Shown here piece after piece: positions 1 to 5,566 of a DNA stretch of 5,566 nt. Source of the DNA: Pseudomonadales bacterium (GTDB lineage: Bacteria > Pseudomonadota > Gammaproteobacteria > Pseudomonadales > DT-91); NCBI GenBank assembly GCA_013215025.1, contig JABSRR010000180.1, positions 1 to 5,566 on the forward strand, in the 5' to 3' direction. The notes beneath the pieces were generated by a model. That model did no database searches and was not told the origin of the DNA. It saw nothing but the letters and a program-made list of their open reading frames with translations. Both the position numbers and the translations under genes were made by a program. The first letter of the stretch is position 1. Every line of letters starts with the position of its first letter.

Positions 1-496
1 TTGCAGCACTAAAGTAGTTAATCGGAAAGCAGACGTCAGCATCAGAAGAAAAAAAATAAGGCTGAGCAATGATGTGGTTTTCTAACAGCCAGCTGGCGCA
101 ATCAGCGGCGATTTTTCTGGCTAAGCCGACCCCGTTCTTGGGCGGCAGTGGATTATCGCTTTCGCAATCAATTAACAGCACATCGAGGCAGGCGTTACAT
201 ATTACATGCTGCATCTGATGTGAGATAGCTTGATGCGCAAAGCCGCAAAAAAACTGCAGCATCGCTTGGTTTTTTTCACAATGTGTGACTGAGGAAGGCC
301 GATTGATGACAAGGATGAGCAGCTGTTTTGCCTTGCTGGCTAAAGCTGCGGCTGCCAAACTGTCGATAAATTTTGTGCTTTCATTATAGGCAGGTATACA
401 GACGGCAAATTGGTAACAGTTTTCAGCTAGGCTATCGGCCCAGCTGCGCAGCTGATGGCATTCTGCTTCTGCGTACTGTTGAAAGTAGCGGTGCAT
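1..496 (-). CDS. Partial GT-A fold (family 2-like) glycosyltransferase, C-terminus off the window
   Basis: The reading frame is open on the minus strand from an ATG at 496-494 to the window edge. It gives 165 complete codons and no stop, so the 3' part of the gene is missing. The visible protein has the N-terminal strand motif VCIPAYNES (residues 32-40), a second strand LLILVINRP (59-67), the segment KNGVGLARKIAAD (120-132), and SSDADV (150-155) as the probable DxD metal/nucleotide-sugar site (D152, D154). This order fits a GT-A fold glycosyltransferase that would transfer a sugar from a nucleotide-activated donor; the acceptor cannot be told. No signal peptide or membrane segment is seen in this part. 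It has 10 cysteines in 165 residues, which is unusually many. The start lies 14 bp after the miaE stop, which suggests an operon with translational coupling. The Shine-Dalgarno sequence is weak, and the frame stays open upstream into miaE, so a different start is possible. The fold assignment is fairly sure; the substrate is unknown. Confidence 0.72.
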   Translation of the reverse strand, partial: MHRYFQQYAEAECHQLRSWADSLAENCYQFAVCIPAYNESTKFIDSLAAAALASKAKQLLILVINRPSSVTHCEKNQAMLQFFCGFAHQAISHQMQHVICNACLDVLLIDCESDNPLPPKNGVGLARKIAADCASWLLENHIIAQPYFFSSDADVCFPINYFSAA

Positions 497-510
497 GCCT
501 GATGCGAAAC

Positions 511-1098
511 TTAGTGCAGTTTTGCTTGAATAGGCAGCTTCTGCACAATCTCAGCCTCAATGGCGAGCAGTTCATCAGCTCTGGCCAGCACCTCGGCTGG
601 ATCAAAGTATTCACTGGCTAGCTCGATAAATAGCCGATAATGCCGTTTTTCAGAGTTGGCGATCGCCTTATACATATTTTTCACCCGTCCAGCAGGCAAT
701 GCATCGGCAATCAACTGAAAACGCTCAGCGCCTCTTGCTTCAATGATGCCAGCGACAATCAGCCTATCTAGGAAGTACATGGATTTGCCATTACGAATAT
801 GCTCACGAAAGCTTAATACATAGTGATCTTTTTGATCGGCTGCCAACTGCCCGCCGCGTTCATGAATCAGCTTAATTACCTCTTTATAATGACATAATTC
901 TTCCACTGCAAGATCGGCCATTTCAGTAACCAATGATTGGCGGTCGGGATAATGAGAAATCATTGAAATCGCCATGCCGGAGGCTTTCTTCTCAGCAGCT
1001 GCATGGTCTAAAAGAAAACTGTCAAAGTCGGCTAAAACCGCATCTACCCATGCGCTGGGGGTGTCGAAAAGCAGGGGTGATTCAAAATCTGATGACAT
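511..1098 (-). CDS. miaE: tRNA-(ms2io6A)-hydroxylase MiaE
   Basis: The 195-residue protein matches the MiaE family in length and motifs. MiaE is a cytoplasmic, O2-dependent non-haem diiron monooxygenase. It hydroxylates the isopentenyl side chain of 2-methylthio-N6-isopentenyladenosine at position 37 of tRNAs that read codons starting with U, acting after MiaA and MiaB. The ferritin-like four-helix ligand set is visible: E36 in DHAAAEKKASG, the E67-x-x-H70 pair in EELCHY, E120 or E125 in IIEARGAERF, and the E150-x-x-H153 pair in SEKRHY. All expected ligands are present, so the enzyme should be active. The ATG at 1098-1096 places the family's N-terminal region well, although the Shine-Dalgarno sequence upstream is poor. 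It is divergent from fabV and appears to lead a two-gene unit with the glycosyltransferase gene. The function implies an aerobic organism that makes ms2i6A. Confidence 0.93.
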   Translation of the reverse strand: MSSDFESPLLFDTPSAWVDAVLADFDSFLLDHAAAEKKASGMAISMISHYPDRQSLVTEMADLAVEELCHYKEVIKLIHERGGQLAADQKDHYVLSFREHIRNGKSMYFLDRLIVAGIIEARGAERFQLIADALPAGRVKNMYKAIANSEKRHYRLFIELASEYFDPAEVLARADELLAIEAEIVQKLPIQAKLH

Positions 1099-1120
1099 CG
1101 TTAAGCTCGTTGTTTAAAAG

Positions 1121-1149
1121 CTGAAAAATAATTTTGATGCGATTATAAT
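1121..1149 (+). promoter_or_regulatory. Putative sigma70 promoter of fabV
   Basis: A perfect consensus -10 element TATAAT lies at 1144-1149. Exactly 17 bp upstream is CTGAAA at 1121-1126, which matches four of six bases of TTGACA. The predicted start of transcription is near 1156, giving a leader of about 45 nt that contains the Shine-Dalgarno sequence TAAGGT at 1185-1190, about 10 nt before the fabV ATG. The -10 element is shared with the opposite-strand promoter. This is a prediction from consensus and spacing only. Confidence 0.6.
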
Positions 1150-1170
1150 GGCCGGCTATTTCTGTGGGAA
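1142..1170 (-). promoter_or_regulatory. Putative sigma70 promoter of miaE, overlapping the fabV promoter
   Basis: Because ATTATAAT (1142-1149) is a perfect palindrome, the minus strand also reads a consensus TATAAT, at 1147-1142. Exactly 17 bp upstream on that strand is TTCCCA (1170-1165), matching four of six bases of TTGACA. The predicted transcript would start near 1135 and have a leader of about 37 nt before the miaE ATG. Both promoters use the same base pairs for their -10 elements, so two polymerases could not open both at once. Confidence 0.5.
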
Positions 1171-1200
1171 GTATCAAACAATATTAAGGTAAGTTTTATT

Positions 1201-2391
1201 ATGATCATCAAACCGAAAGTTCGTGGCTTTATGTGCACCACTGCACACCCGGCTGGCTGTGAGGCCAGTGTTAAAGAGCAAATCGCCTATGTCAAAGCAC
1301 AAGGTGAGTTTGAGGGGCCAAAGCGTGTATTGGTGATAGGTGCATCCACGGGCTATGGTTTAGCCTCTCGTATTACTGCTGCATTCGGCAGTGGCGCAAA
1401 AACTATCGGCGTGTTTTTTGAGAAGCCAGGCACAGAAAGAAAGCCTGGTTCTGCAGGTTATTATAATGCGGCGGCATTCAGTAAGTTGGCAACAGAAGCT
1501 GGCCTATATAACACCAGCTTCAATGGTGATGCTTTTTCAAAAGAATTAAAACAAAGCGTGATCGCTCAAATCAAAGCCGACCTTGGTCAAGTTGACTTGG
1601 TCGTTTACTCTTTGGCGGCTCCGATGCGACAGCACCCAGAAACAGGCGTTTTGCATCGTTCCACCTTAAAGCCTATTGGTAAGTCAGTAACAGCGACAAC
1701 CTTGAATACGGATAAATCAGAAGTCAAACAAGTGACGCTAGACGCCGCCAGCCAGGAAGAAATTGACAATACGGTTGCTGTGATGGGCGGTGAAGATTGG
1801 CAGATGTGGATAGATGCGATGCAAGCCGAGGGCGTGTTAGCTGACGGTTGTCAGACCACAGCCTATACCTACTTGGGTGATAAAATTACCCATGACATCT
1901 ACTGGGACGGTACCATTGGTGCGGCGAAAAAAGATTTAGATGAAAGAGTTAAACAAATTTCTGCATCCTTAGAGAGTATTGGTGGTTCGGCTCATGTATC
2001 GGTGCTTAAAGCCTTGGTTACGCAAGCCTCATCGGCGATTCCAATTATGCCATTATATTTGGCGTTGCTGTTTAAAGTGATGAAAGCCGATGGTGTGCAC
2101 GAAGGCTGTATAGAACAAATTTATGGTTTGTTTACCGACTGTATTGTTAATGCAGACGCTGCGGTAGACGGCGATAATCGCTATCGTATGGATGGTAAAG
2201 AGCTTGAGCGTTCAATTCAGCAGCAAGTAGAGGCATTATGGCCTCAGGTAACGACTGAAAATATTGATGAATTGACGGATTTTGCCGGCTACAAAGAAGA
2301 TTTCTTGAAGTTATTCGGCTTCGGCTTTGATGCCGTAGACTATGACGCTGAGGTTGAGCCTGAGCTGGCTATTGCTGGCTTAGTCGATTAA
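1201..2391 (+). CDS. fabV: FabV, NADH-dependent enoyl-ACP reductase / trans-2-enoyl-CoA reductase
   Basis: The 396-residue protein is a full-length member of the FabV/TER family of large short-chain-dehydrogenase-like reductases (usually near 400 residues). It reduces the trans-2 double bond of enoyl-ACP or enoyl-CoA with NADH, the last step of each type II fatty-acid elongation cycle, in the cytoplasm. The N-terminus [10 protein letters not shown] is typical of the family. The cofactor loop [11 protein letters not shown] lies at residues 47-57, and the acidic residue E74 in VFFEKP fits NADH rather than NADPH use. The catalytic pair follows the FabV pattern Tyr-(8 residues)-Lys: Y234 in HDIYWDG and K243. 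These set it apart from FabI, which has Tyr-(6)-Lys and is about 260 residues. FabV enzymes are known to be little affected by triclosan; that is family knowledge, not visible here. It stands alone between a divergent promoter and its own terminator. Confidence 0.96.
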   Translation: MIIKPKVRGFMCTTAHPAGCEASVKEQIAYVKAQGEFEGPKRVLVIGASTGYGLASRITAAFGSGAKTIGVFFEKPGTERKPGSAGYYNAAAFSKLATEAGLYNTSFNGDAFSKELKQSVIAQIKADLGQVDLVVYSLAAPMRQHPETGVLHRSTLKPIGKSVTATTLNTDKSEVKQVTLDAASQEEIDNTVAVMGGEDWQMWIDAMQAEGVLADGCQTTAYTYLGDKITHDIYWDGTIGAAKKDLDERVKQISASLESIGGSAHVSVLKALVTQASSAIPIMPLYLALLFKVMKADGVHEGCIEQIYGLFTDCIVNADAAVDGDNRYRMDGKELERSIQQQVEALWPQVTTENIDELTDFAGYKEDFLKLFGFGFDAVDYDAEVEPELAIAGLVD

Positions 2392-2471
2392 TGCTGAGAC
2401 TTATGAGCTAGTTTTAGCATAGCTTGCTCTAGTCCAATCTAGTCAAGCCAAGACTGTGTTCAAGGTTTATG

Positions 2472-2499
2472 AACAAGCCAAGCTTTTGCTTGGCTTGTT
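2472..2499 (+). terminator. Intrinsic terminator after fabV
   Basis: A 12-bp perfect stem is formed by AACAAGCCAAGC (2472-2483) and GCTTGGCTTGTT (2488-2499) around a TTTT loop. It is followed by T2500 and GTATT, so the T-rich tail is short and interrupted. It lies about 80 bp after the fabV stop. The poor T-run on the minus side argues that it acts mainly in the plus direction. It would isolate fabV from the downstream metallo-hydrolase gene. Confidence 0.8.
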
Positions 2500-2761
2500 T
2501 GTATTCAGATAAAGCAATGATGCTGAAACAGAGCAAATGCTTTCATAAGATTGCTGTGTTATAAACGTATCAACTCAGAGTTCGAGGCTGCTGCGGCAAA
2601 CAATCGCATAGCATTCAGTTTTACAAAGCGGTTTGCAGGCACTCGACACTAATATTTGATTTGATTGTCGACGTATCATTATCAAACATTGGCAGTAAAA
2701 TAAGACGCTAAAATAAAACACTGTAATATGGCACAAGGTTAGGGCACTACAAAAATTCATT
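2500..2761. other. Intergenic region, no gene identified
   Basis: The whole gap between fabV and the next gene is 370 bp (2392-2761), with the terminator at 2472-2499. The remaining stretch shows no tRNA, no convincing protein gene and no mobile-element end. It contains an interrupted dyad, TTTGAT (2655-2660) and ATCAAA (2681-2686) with a 20-bp spacer, around a GTCGAC palindrome (2667-2672). A weak promoter candidate follows: TTGGCA (2689-2694) with TAAAAC (2714-2719), whose 19-bp spacing is too wide to trust. The promoter of the downstream gene must lie here, but I cannot place it firmly. Confidence 0.5.
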
Positions 2762-3601
2762 ATGTCAGCGATTGTAGTTATCAATGATCACCTTATTCGG
2801 GTTCGATGCAATAACCCAGGGGTGATGACGGGCAGCGGCACGAATACCTATATCGTTCATGCTGCGGATGAAGCTTGGGTGATAGACCCAGGTCCTGCTG
2901 AGGCGGCGCATATTGCGAATATCTTCAAGGCTTGCGCGGGCAAAACGATTAGCAAAATATTTGTCACACATATGCACCCAGACCATTCACCCGCGCATCA
3001 AGCTATTCGAGACAAAACGCAGGCTGAGTTGATTGGTTTAGCGCCGGTCGATGACCCGTTCCAAGATAAGACCTGTGTACCTGAAGCACATGTGCAGCAT
3101 AACCAAGTGTTCAACTTGGCCGGCCAATCTATGTTGCAAGCGGTGCACACGCCTGGGCATGTCGATAATCATGTGTGTTACTTTGTTATGCCCAGCGAGA
3201 TTATGATTACAGGCGATCATATTATGCAGGGTTCTACGGTGGTGATCATACCGCCGCACGGAAACATGAAAGCCTATATTGCCTCACTTCAAAATTTGTT
3301 GAATTATCCCATTCAGCAGCTGGCGCCCGGGCATGGTGAAATGATCACCCAGCCGCTGGATGAAATTGATCACTTGATCACGCATAGATTGACCCGAGAA
3401 ACGAAAGTATTAGATTGTTTACAGGGTCTACCGGCAGTTACAACATCAACACTGGTTTCATCCGTTTATGACGATGTTGATCAGAGCTTACACGCCGTAG
3501 CTGAATGCTCATTACTGGCACATTTGATCAAATTAGAGACAGAAGGACGGGTTAAACAGTATCAAGAGAATGAGCAATCACTGTGGCAGCTCATCGCGTA
3601 A
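2762..3601 (+). CDS. LACTB2-like metallo-beta-lactamase-fold hydrolase (possible endoribonuclease)
   Basis: This is a 279-residue metallo-beta-lactamase-fold protein with a C-terminal helical/winged-helix extension. All metal ligands are present: H70-x-H72-x-D74-H75 in THMHPDHSPA, H133 in TPGH, D152 in TGDH and H191 in PGHG. The N-terminal NNPGVMTGSGTNTY (residues 17-30) and IDPGP (41-45) are hallmarks of the LACTB2-like group. The region after about residue 205, starting HRLTRE, fits the winged-helix domain common in that group. Human LACTB2 is a single-strand endoribonuclease; whether bacterial members cleave RNA or another ester or thioester is not settled, so the substrate is an inference. 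There is no signal peptide, so the protein is probably cytoplasmic and not a secreted antibiotic resistance enzyme. The ATG is the first usable start after an in-frame stop at 2714-2716. It lacks a well-placed Shine-Dalgarno sequence; the nearest purine run, AAGGTTAGGG, is about 17 nt away. Confidence 0.85.
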   Translation: MSAIVVINDHLIRVRCNNPGVMTGSGTNTYIVHAADEAWVIDPGPAEAAHIANIFKACAGKTISKIFVTHMHPDHSPAHQAIRDKTQAELIGLAPVDDPFQDKTCVPEAHVQHNQVFNLAGQSMLQAVHTPGHVDNHVCYFVMPSEIMITGDHIMQGSTVVIIPPHGNMKAYIASLQNLLNYPIQQLAPGHGEMITQPLDEIDHLITHRLTRETKVLDCLQGLPAVTTSTLVSSVYDDVDQSLHAVAECSLLAHLIKLETEGRVKQYQENEQSLWQLIA

Positions 3602-3683
3602 TGCATAGCTGAATGAGTAAAGCAGCGTTGTTAACAAGCCCGTTTCTTTAGCTATTAGCTTGAATAAGACAGGCTGTGAGTAA

Positions 3684-3709
3684 AAATACTGTATTTTTTT
3701 ACAGTATTT
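3684..3709. promoter_or_regulatory. LexA box 1 upstream of recA
   Basis: The core CTGT-N8-ACAG occupies 3689-3704, with an all A/T centre. It lies inside a perfect inverted repeat with 10-bp arms, AAATACTGTA (3684-3693) and TACAGTATTT (3700-3709), separated by six T. This matches the gammaproteobacterial LexA operator (TACTG...CAGTA) very closely and sits just upstream of the predicted -35 element. LexA bound here would repress recA until RecA filaments on damaged DNA trigger LexA self-cleavage. Confidence 0.92.
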
Positions 3710-3711
3710 AC

Positions 3712-3739
3712 TTGAAAATTGCTGTGAAAGCATAATAAT
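3712..3739 (+). promoter_or_regulatory. Putative sigma70 promoter of recA
   Basis: TTGAAA (3712-3717, five of six consensus bases) and AATAAT (3734-3739, five of six) are separated by 16 bp. The predicted start is near 3746, inside LexA box 2, giving a leader of about 80 nt. The element is flanked by a LexA box on each side, as expected for an SOS promoter. An alternative -10, CATAAT at 3731-3736, lacks a good -35 partner. Confidence 0.65.
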
Positions 3740-3740
3740 A

Positions 3741-3756
3741 CTGTTCAAGCATACAG
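3741..3756. promoter_or_regulatory. LexA box 2, overlapping the recA transcription start
   Basis: CTGTTCAAGCATACAG fits CTGT-N8-ACAG exactly, though its centre is less A/T-rich and its flanks less symmetric than box 1. It starts 2 bp after the predicted -10 and would cover the start of transcription. Its spacing to box 1 is 52 bp start to start, close to five helical turns, so two LexA dimers would lie on the same face of the DNA. Confidence 0.78.
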
Positions 3757-3779
3757 TTATTTTTTACAAACATAATATC

Positions 3780-3809
3780 GTCAGCGCATATAACCTTGAA
3801 CTCGCTGGC
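3780..3809 (+). promoter_or_regulatory. Possible hairpin in the recA leader RNA
   Basis: Bases 3780-3786 (GTCAGCG) can pair with 3803-3809 (CGCTGGC) in seven pairs, one of them G-U, with a 16-nt loop. The stem ends 5 nt before the recA Shine-Dalgarno sequence. The long loop makes it only moderately stable. Any effect on translation is speculation. Confidence 0.3.
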
Positions 3810-3814
3810 TGAAT

Positions 3815-3821
3815 TAAGGAG
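3815..3821 (+). promoter_or_regulatory. Shine-Dalgarno sequence of recA
   Basis: TAAGGAG lies 6 nt before the ATG at 3828 and 12 nt before a second in-frame ATG at 3834. The spacing supports the first ATG. It is the strongest ribosome binding site in the window, in keeping with the high basal level of RecA. Confidence 0.9.
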
Positions 3822-3827
3822 ATTTCC

Positions 3828-4868
3828 ATGGCCATGTCACCCGATAAAGAAAAAGTCTTACAAGCTGCAATGAGTCAAATTGAACGTCAATTTGGTAAGG
3901 GCTCTATCATGAAGCTCGGCGAAGGTACGCAAATGCAGGTTGATACGGTATCAACGGGTTCTCTTGCCTTAGATATTGCATTAGGTGTAGGCGGCTTGCC
4001 GTATGGCCGCATCTGTGAAATTTATGGCCCTGAATCATCGGGTAAAACCACGATGACCTTGAGCGTTATTGCTGAGGCGCAAAAGCAGGGCAAAACCTGT
4101 GCCTTTATTGATGCTGAGCACGCGCTTGACCCAACCTATGCAGAAAAACTAGGCGTGAACGTTGGCGAATTAATTGTGTCGCAGCCTGATAATGGTGAAC
4201 AAGCGCTTGAAATTACTGACACGTTGGTGCGATCGGGTGCAGTAGATGTGGTTATTATCGACTCTGTGGCAGCGTTAGTGCCAAAGTCAGAAATCGAAGG
4301 TGAGATGGGCGATAGCTCGATGGGCGTTCAGGCGCGCTTGCTTTCTCAGGCTATGCGAAAGCTTACCGGTAGTATTAAACAAGCCAACTGCCTCTGTATT
4401 TTCATTAACCAAATTCGTTTGAAGATCGGCGTTATGTTTGGTAACCCTGAGACAACCACCGGCGGTAATGCTTTGAAGTTCTATTCCTCTGTGCGTTTGG
4501 ATATACGTCGTATTGGTTCAACCAAAGATGGTGATGAGATTACCGGTAATGAAACACGGGTTAAGGTGGTTAAGAATAAAGTGGCGCCGCCATTTAAGCA
4601 GGCAGAATTTACTATTCTGTTTGGTAAGGGCATAGACCGCTTTGGCGAAATAATTGATTTAGGTGTTAAGCATGGTTTTGTTGATAAAGCTGGTGCCTGG
4701 TATAGCTATAAAGGGGATAAGATTGGTCAGGGTAAAGCTAATTCGGGTAAATTCCTGGCAGAAAACCCTGAGATAGCGACTGAAATCGAGATGGCTATTC
4801 GTTCTAAACTGTTGGTTGCAGCCGCACCTGAGGAAAGTGAAGATTCAGAAGTGGCTGAAGAAGCCTAA
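3828..4868 (+). CDS. recA: RecA recombinase
   Basis: The 346-residue protein is a complete RecA: the ATP-dependent recombinase that forms filaments on single-stranded DNA, pairs homologous strands and stimulates LexA self-cleavage. Seen in order are the N-terminal oligomerisation helix, Walker A GPESSGKT (residues 67-74, K73), the catalytic glutamate E97 in DAEHA, Walker B VVIIDS (D145), DNA-binding loop L1 in [10 protein letters not shown] (157-166), the nucleotide-sensing NQI (Q195), and loop L2 with [14 protein letters not shown] (205-218). The tail is acidic ([12 protein letters not shown]), as in enterobacterial and related RecA, where it restrains DNA binding. Residue 164 in L1 is serine where E. 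coli has H163. Two LexA boxes and a strong ribosome binding site precede it. recX follows in the same direction with no terminator seen between them, so partial co-transcription is likely. Confidence 0.99.
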   Translation: MAMSPDKEKVLQAAMSQIERQFGKGSIMKLGEGTQMQVDTVSTGSLALDIALGVGGLPYGRICEIYGPESSGKTTMTLSVIAEAQKQGKTCAFIDAEHALDPTYAEKLGVNVGELIVSQPDNGEQALEITDTLVRSGAVDVVIIDSVAALVPKSEIEGEMGDSSMGVQARLLSQAMRKLTGSIKQANCLCIFINQIRLKIGVMFGNPETTTGGNALKFYSSVRLDIRRIGSTKDGDEITGNETRVKVVKNKVAPPFKQAEFTILFGKGIDRFGEIIDLGVKHGFVDKAGAWYSYKGDKIGQGKANSGKFLAENPEIATEIEMAIRSKLLVAAAPEESEDSEVAEEA

Positions 4869-5010
4869 TTTGACGCAATAGTCTATTGTCTATCGTGAAA
4901 TGTGCTGCCGTTAATGTCTACGGTAAACGCGTCTGGGTATTGTTAAGATGACGTTAAGTCTTGCTCAAGTTACTTCAACGTACTCTTGGTATGCCCAGTT
5001 CAGGTTTTTT

Positions 5011-5016
5011 GGGTGA
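5011..5016 (+). promoter_or_regulatory. Shine-Dalgarno sequence that decides the recX start
   Basis: GGGTGA contains GGTGA, complementary to the 3' end of 16S rRNA, and lies 7 nt before the ATG at 5024. Neither the TTG at 4961 nor the ATG at 4991 in the same frame has a comparable site upstream. Confidence 0.6.
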
Positions 5017-5023
5017 ATATGAT

Positions 5024-5533
5024 ATGAATAATATATCATCACCGCCCGAAGCAACGTTCGATCAAAGCGCACTTCGATATGCGCTCGGTTTACTGGCAAA
5101 GCGAGAGTACAGCGTCTTGATGCTCAAGCAAAAGTTAGTCAACAAACATTATAACGAACAGACCATCTCTGCGTTACTTGAGTACCTTCAAGAAAAGCAA
5201 TTTATTTCTGATCAACGCTTTGCTGAGCTTTTTATTCGTGATGCGCTGCGAAAATATCGCGGTGCGAATCGCATTCGCAGTGAACTTGCACAAAAGGGCA
5301 TAAACTCAGCGCTTGTCAGCGAGCAGCTTGATGCGCTTAATATTGACTGGCAATCTATCGCCCATGATTTGCTCAGTAAAAAATTTACCATCTCTTACAG
5401 CAAAGATGATTCGGAATCTGATTATCAGCAATTGAATCGTTATCGAAACAAATTACTACAAAAATTACACTATCAAGGTTTTGATGGCAGCACTTGTAAA
5501 CGAGCTGTTGATGACTTTCTTACAGGCGAATAA
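5024..5533 (+). CDS. recX: RecX, regulatory partner of RecA
   Basis: RecX binds RecA filaments and limits their growth and recombinase and co-protease activities in the cytoplasm. From the ATG at 5024 the protein has 169 residues, close to the 166 of E. coli RecX. Family features, numbered from this start, are ALRYALGLLAKREYS near the N-terminus, FISDQRFAELFIRDALRKYRG in the middle, the signature RIRSELAQKGI, then NIDW, and a C-terminal RYRNKLLQKLHYQGFDG segment. These make up the three tandem three-helix repeats of the family. The frame stays open upstream to a TTG at 4961 (190 residues) and includes an ATG at 4991. The extra residues look unlike RecX, and the best ribosome binding site supports 5024. 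The gene lies 155 bp after recA in the usual recA-recX order and is probably expressed at a lower level by read-through. Confidence 0.93.
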   Translation: MNNISSPPEATFDQSALRYALGLLAKREYSVLMLKQKLVNKHYNEQTISALLEYLQEKQFISDQRFAELFIRDALRKYRGANRIRSELAQKGINSALVSEQLDALNIDWQSIAHDLLSKKFTISYSKDDSESDYQQLNRYRNKLLQKLHYQGFDGSTCKRAVDDFLTGE

Positions 5534-5566
5534 ATGAGATTGTGAATTAGAACGTCTATAAGCCAT

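Noticed and set aside
2469..2564. Plus-strand 31-codon open frame starting MNKPSFCLACLYS
   Set aside because: It reads straight through the fabV terminator hairpin. The AAGG before its ATG is only 3 nt away, and such peptides are common artefacts of terminator stems.
2575..2784. Minus-strand 69-codon open frame in the fabV to metallo-hydrolase gap
   Set aside because: It overlaps the start of the well-supported metallo-hydrolase gene, has no ribosome binding site or recognisable motif, and its cysteine-rich, mixed composition looks like translated intergenic DNA.
2762..3601. Antibiotic-inactivating metallo-beta-lactamase
   Set aside because: The fold is shared, but the protein has no signal peptide. 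It carries the TGSGTNTY and PGHG features and C-terminal domain of the LACTB2-like group, and its HxHxDH/H/D/H ligand set is that of the non-lactamase hydrolases.
3628..3637. Palindrome TTGTTAACAA after the metallo-hydrolase stop
   Set aside because: It has no loop and no T-tail, so it is not a terminator. A 10-bp palindrome in A/T-rich spacer is expected by chance. I found no terminator for this gene.
4876..4888. Short hairpin CAATA-GTC-TATTG just after recA
   Set aside because: The stem is only five A/T-rich pairs and no T-run follows, so it is not a credible terminator.
4870..4896. Possible separate recX promoter (TTGACG, 15 bp, TATCGT)
   Set aside because: The spacer is too short and the -10 matches only four of six bases. 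Read-through from recA explains expression adequately.

Overview
The window looks like chromosomal DNA of an aerobic, probably marine or aquatic gammaproteobacterium. The grounds are a RecA protein of clear gammaproteobacterial type, the recA-recX order, LexA operators of the CTGT-N8-ACAG class, a FabV-type enoyl reductase, and the O2-dependent tRNA hydroxylase MiaE. Base composition is moderate and the genes look alike in codon use. I see no insertion sequence, phage gene, tRNA, rRNA, CRISPR array or other sign of recent transfer. The species cannot be fixed from sequence reading alone.

Layout: positions 1-1098 hold two genes on the minus strand, miaE and, 14 bp downstream of it, a gene that runs off the left edge and encodes the N-terminal part of a GT-A fold (family 2-like) glycosyltransferase. 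A 102-bp intergenic region (1099-1200) then separates miaE from the divergent fabV (1201-2391, plus strand). It appears to carry two back-to-back sigma70-type promoters that share one palindromic -10 element. fabV is followed by a strong hairpin terminator at 2472-2499 and a gene-poor stretch. Next comes a LACTB2-like metallo-beta-lactamase-fold gene (2762-3601). A 226-bp regulatory region with two LexA boxes and a probable promoter leads into recA (3828-4868), followed by recX (best start 5024, end 5533). The last 33 bp hold nothing identifiable.

How the genes fit together: recA and recX form a classical DNA-repair pair, with RecA as the recombinase and SOS co-protease and RecX as its modulator. 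The tandem LexA operators predict SOS control of both. The other genes are independent housekeeping functions: fatty-acid elongation (FabV), tRNA modification (MiaE), probable RNA or small-molecule hydrolysis (MBL protein) and probable glycan synthesis.

Nothing here amounts to a new multi-gene system. The most interesting signals are regulatory: the symmetric divergent miaE/fabV promoter, and the pair of LexA boxes spaced 52 bp apart around the recA promoter.
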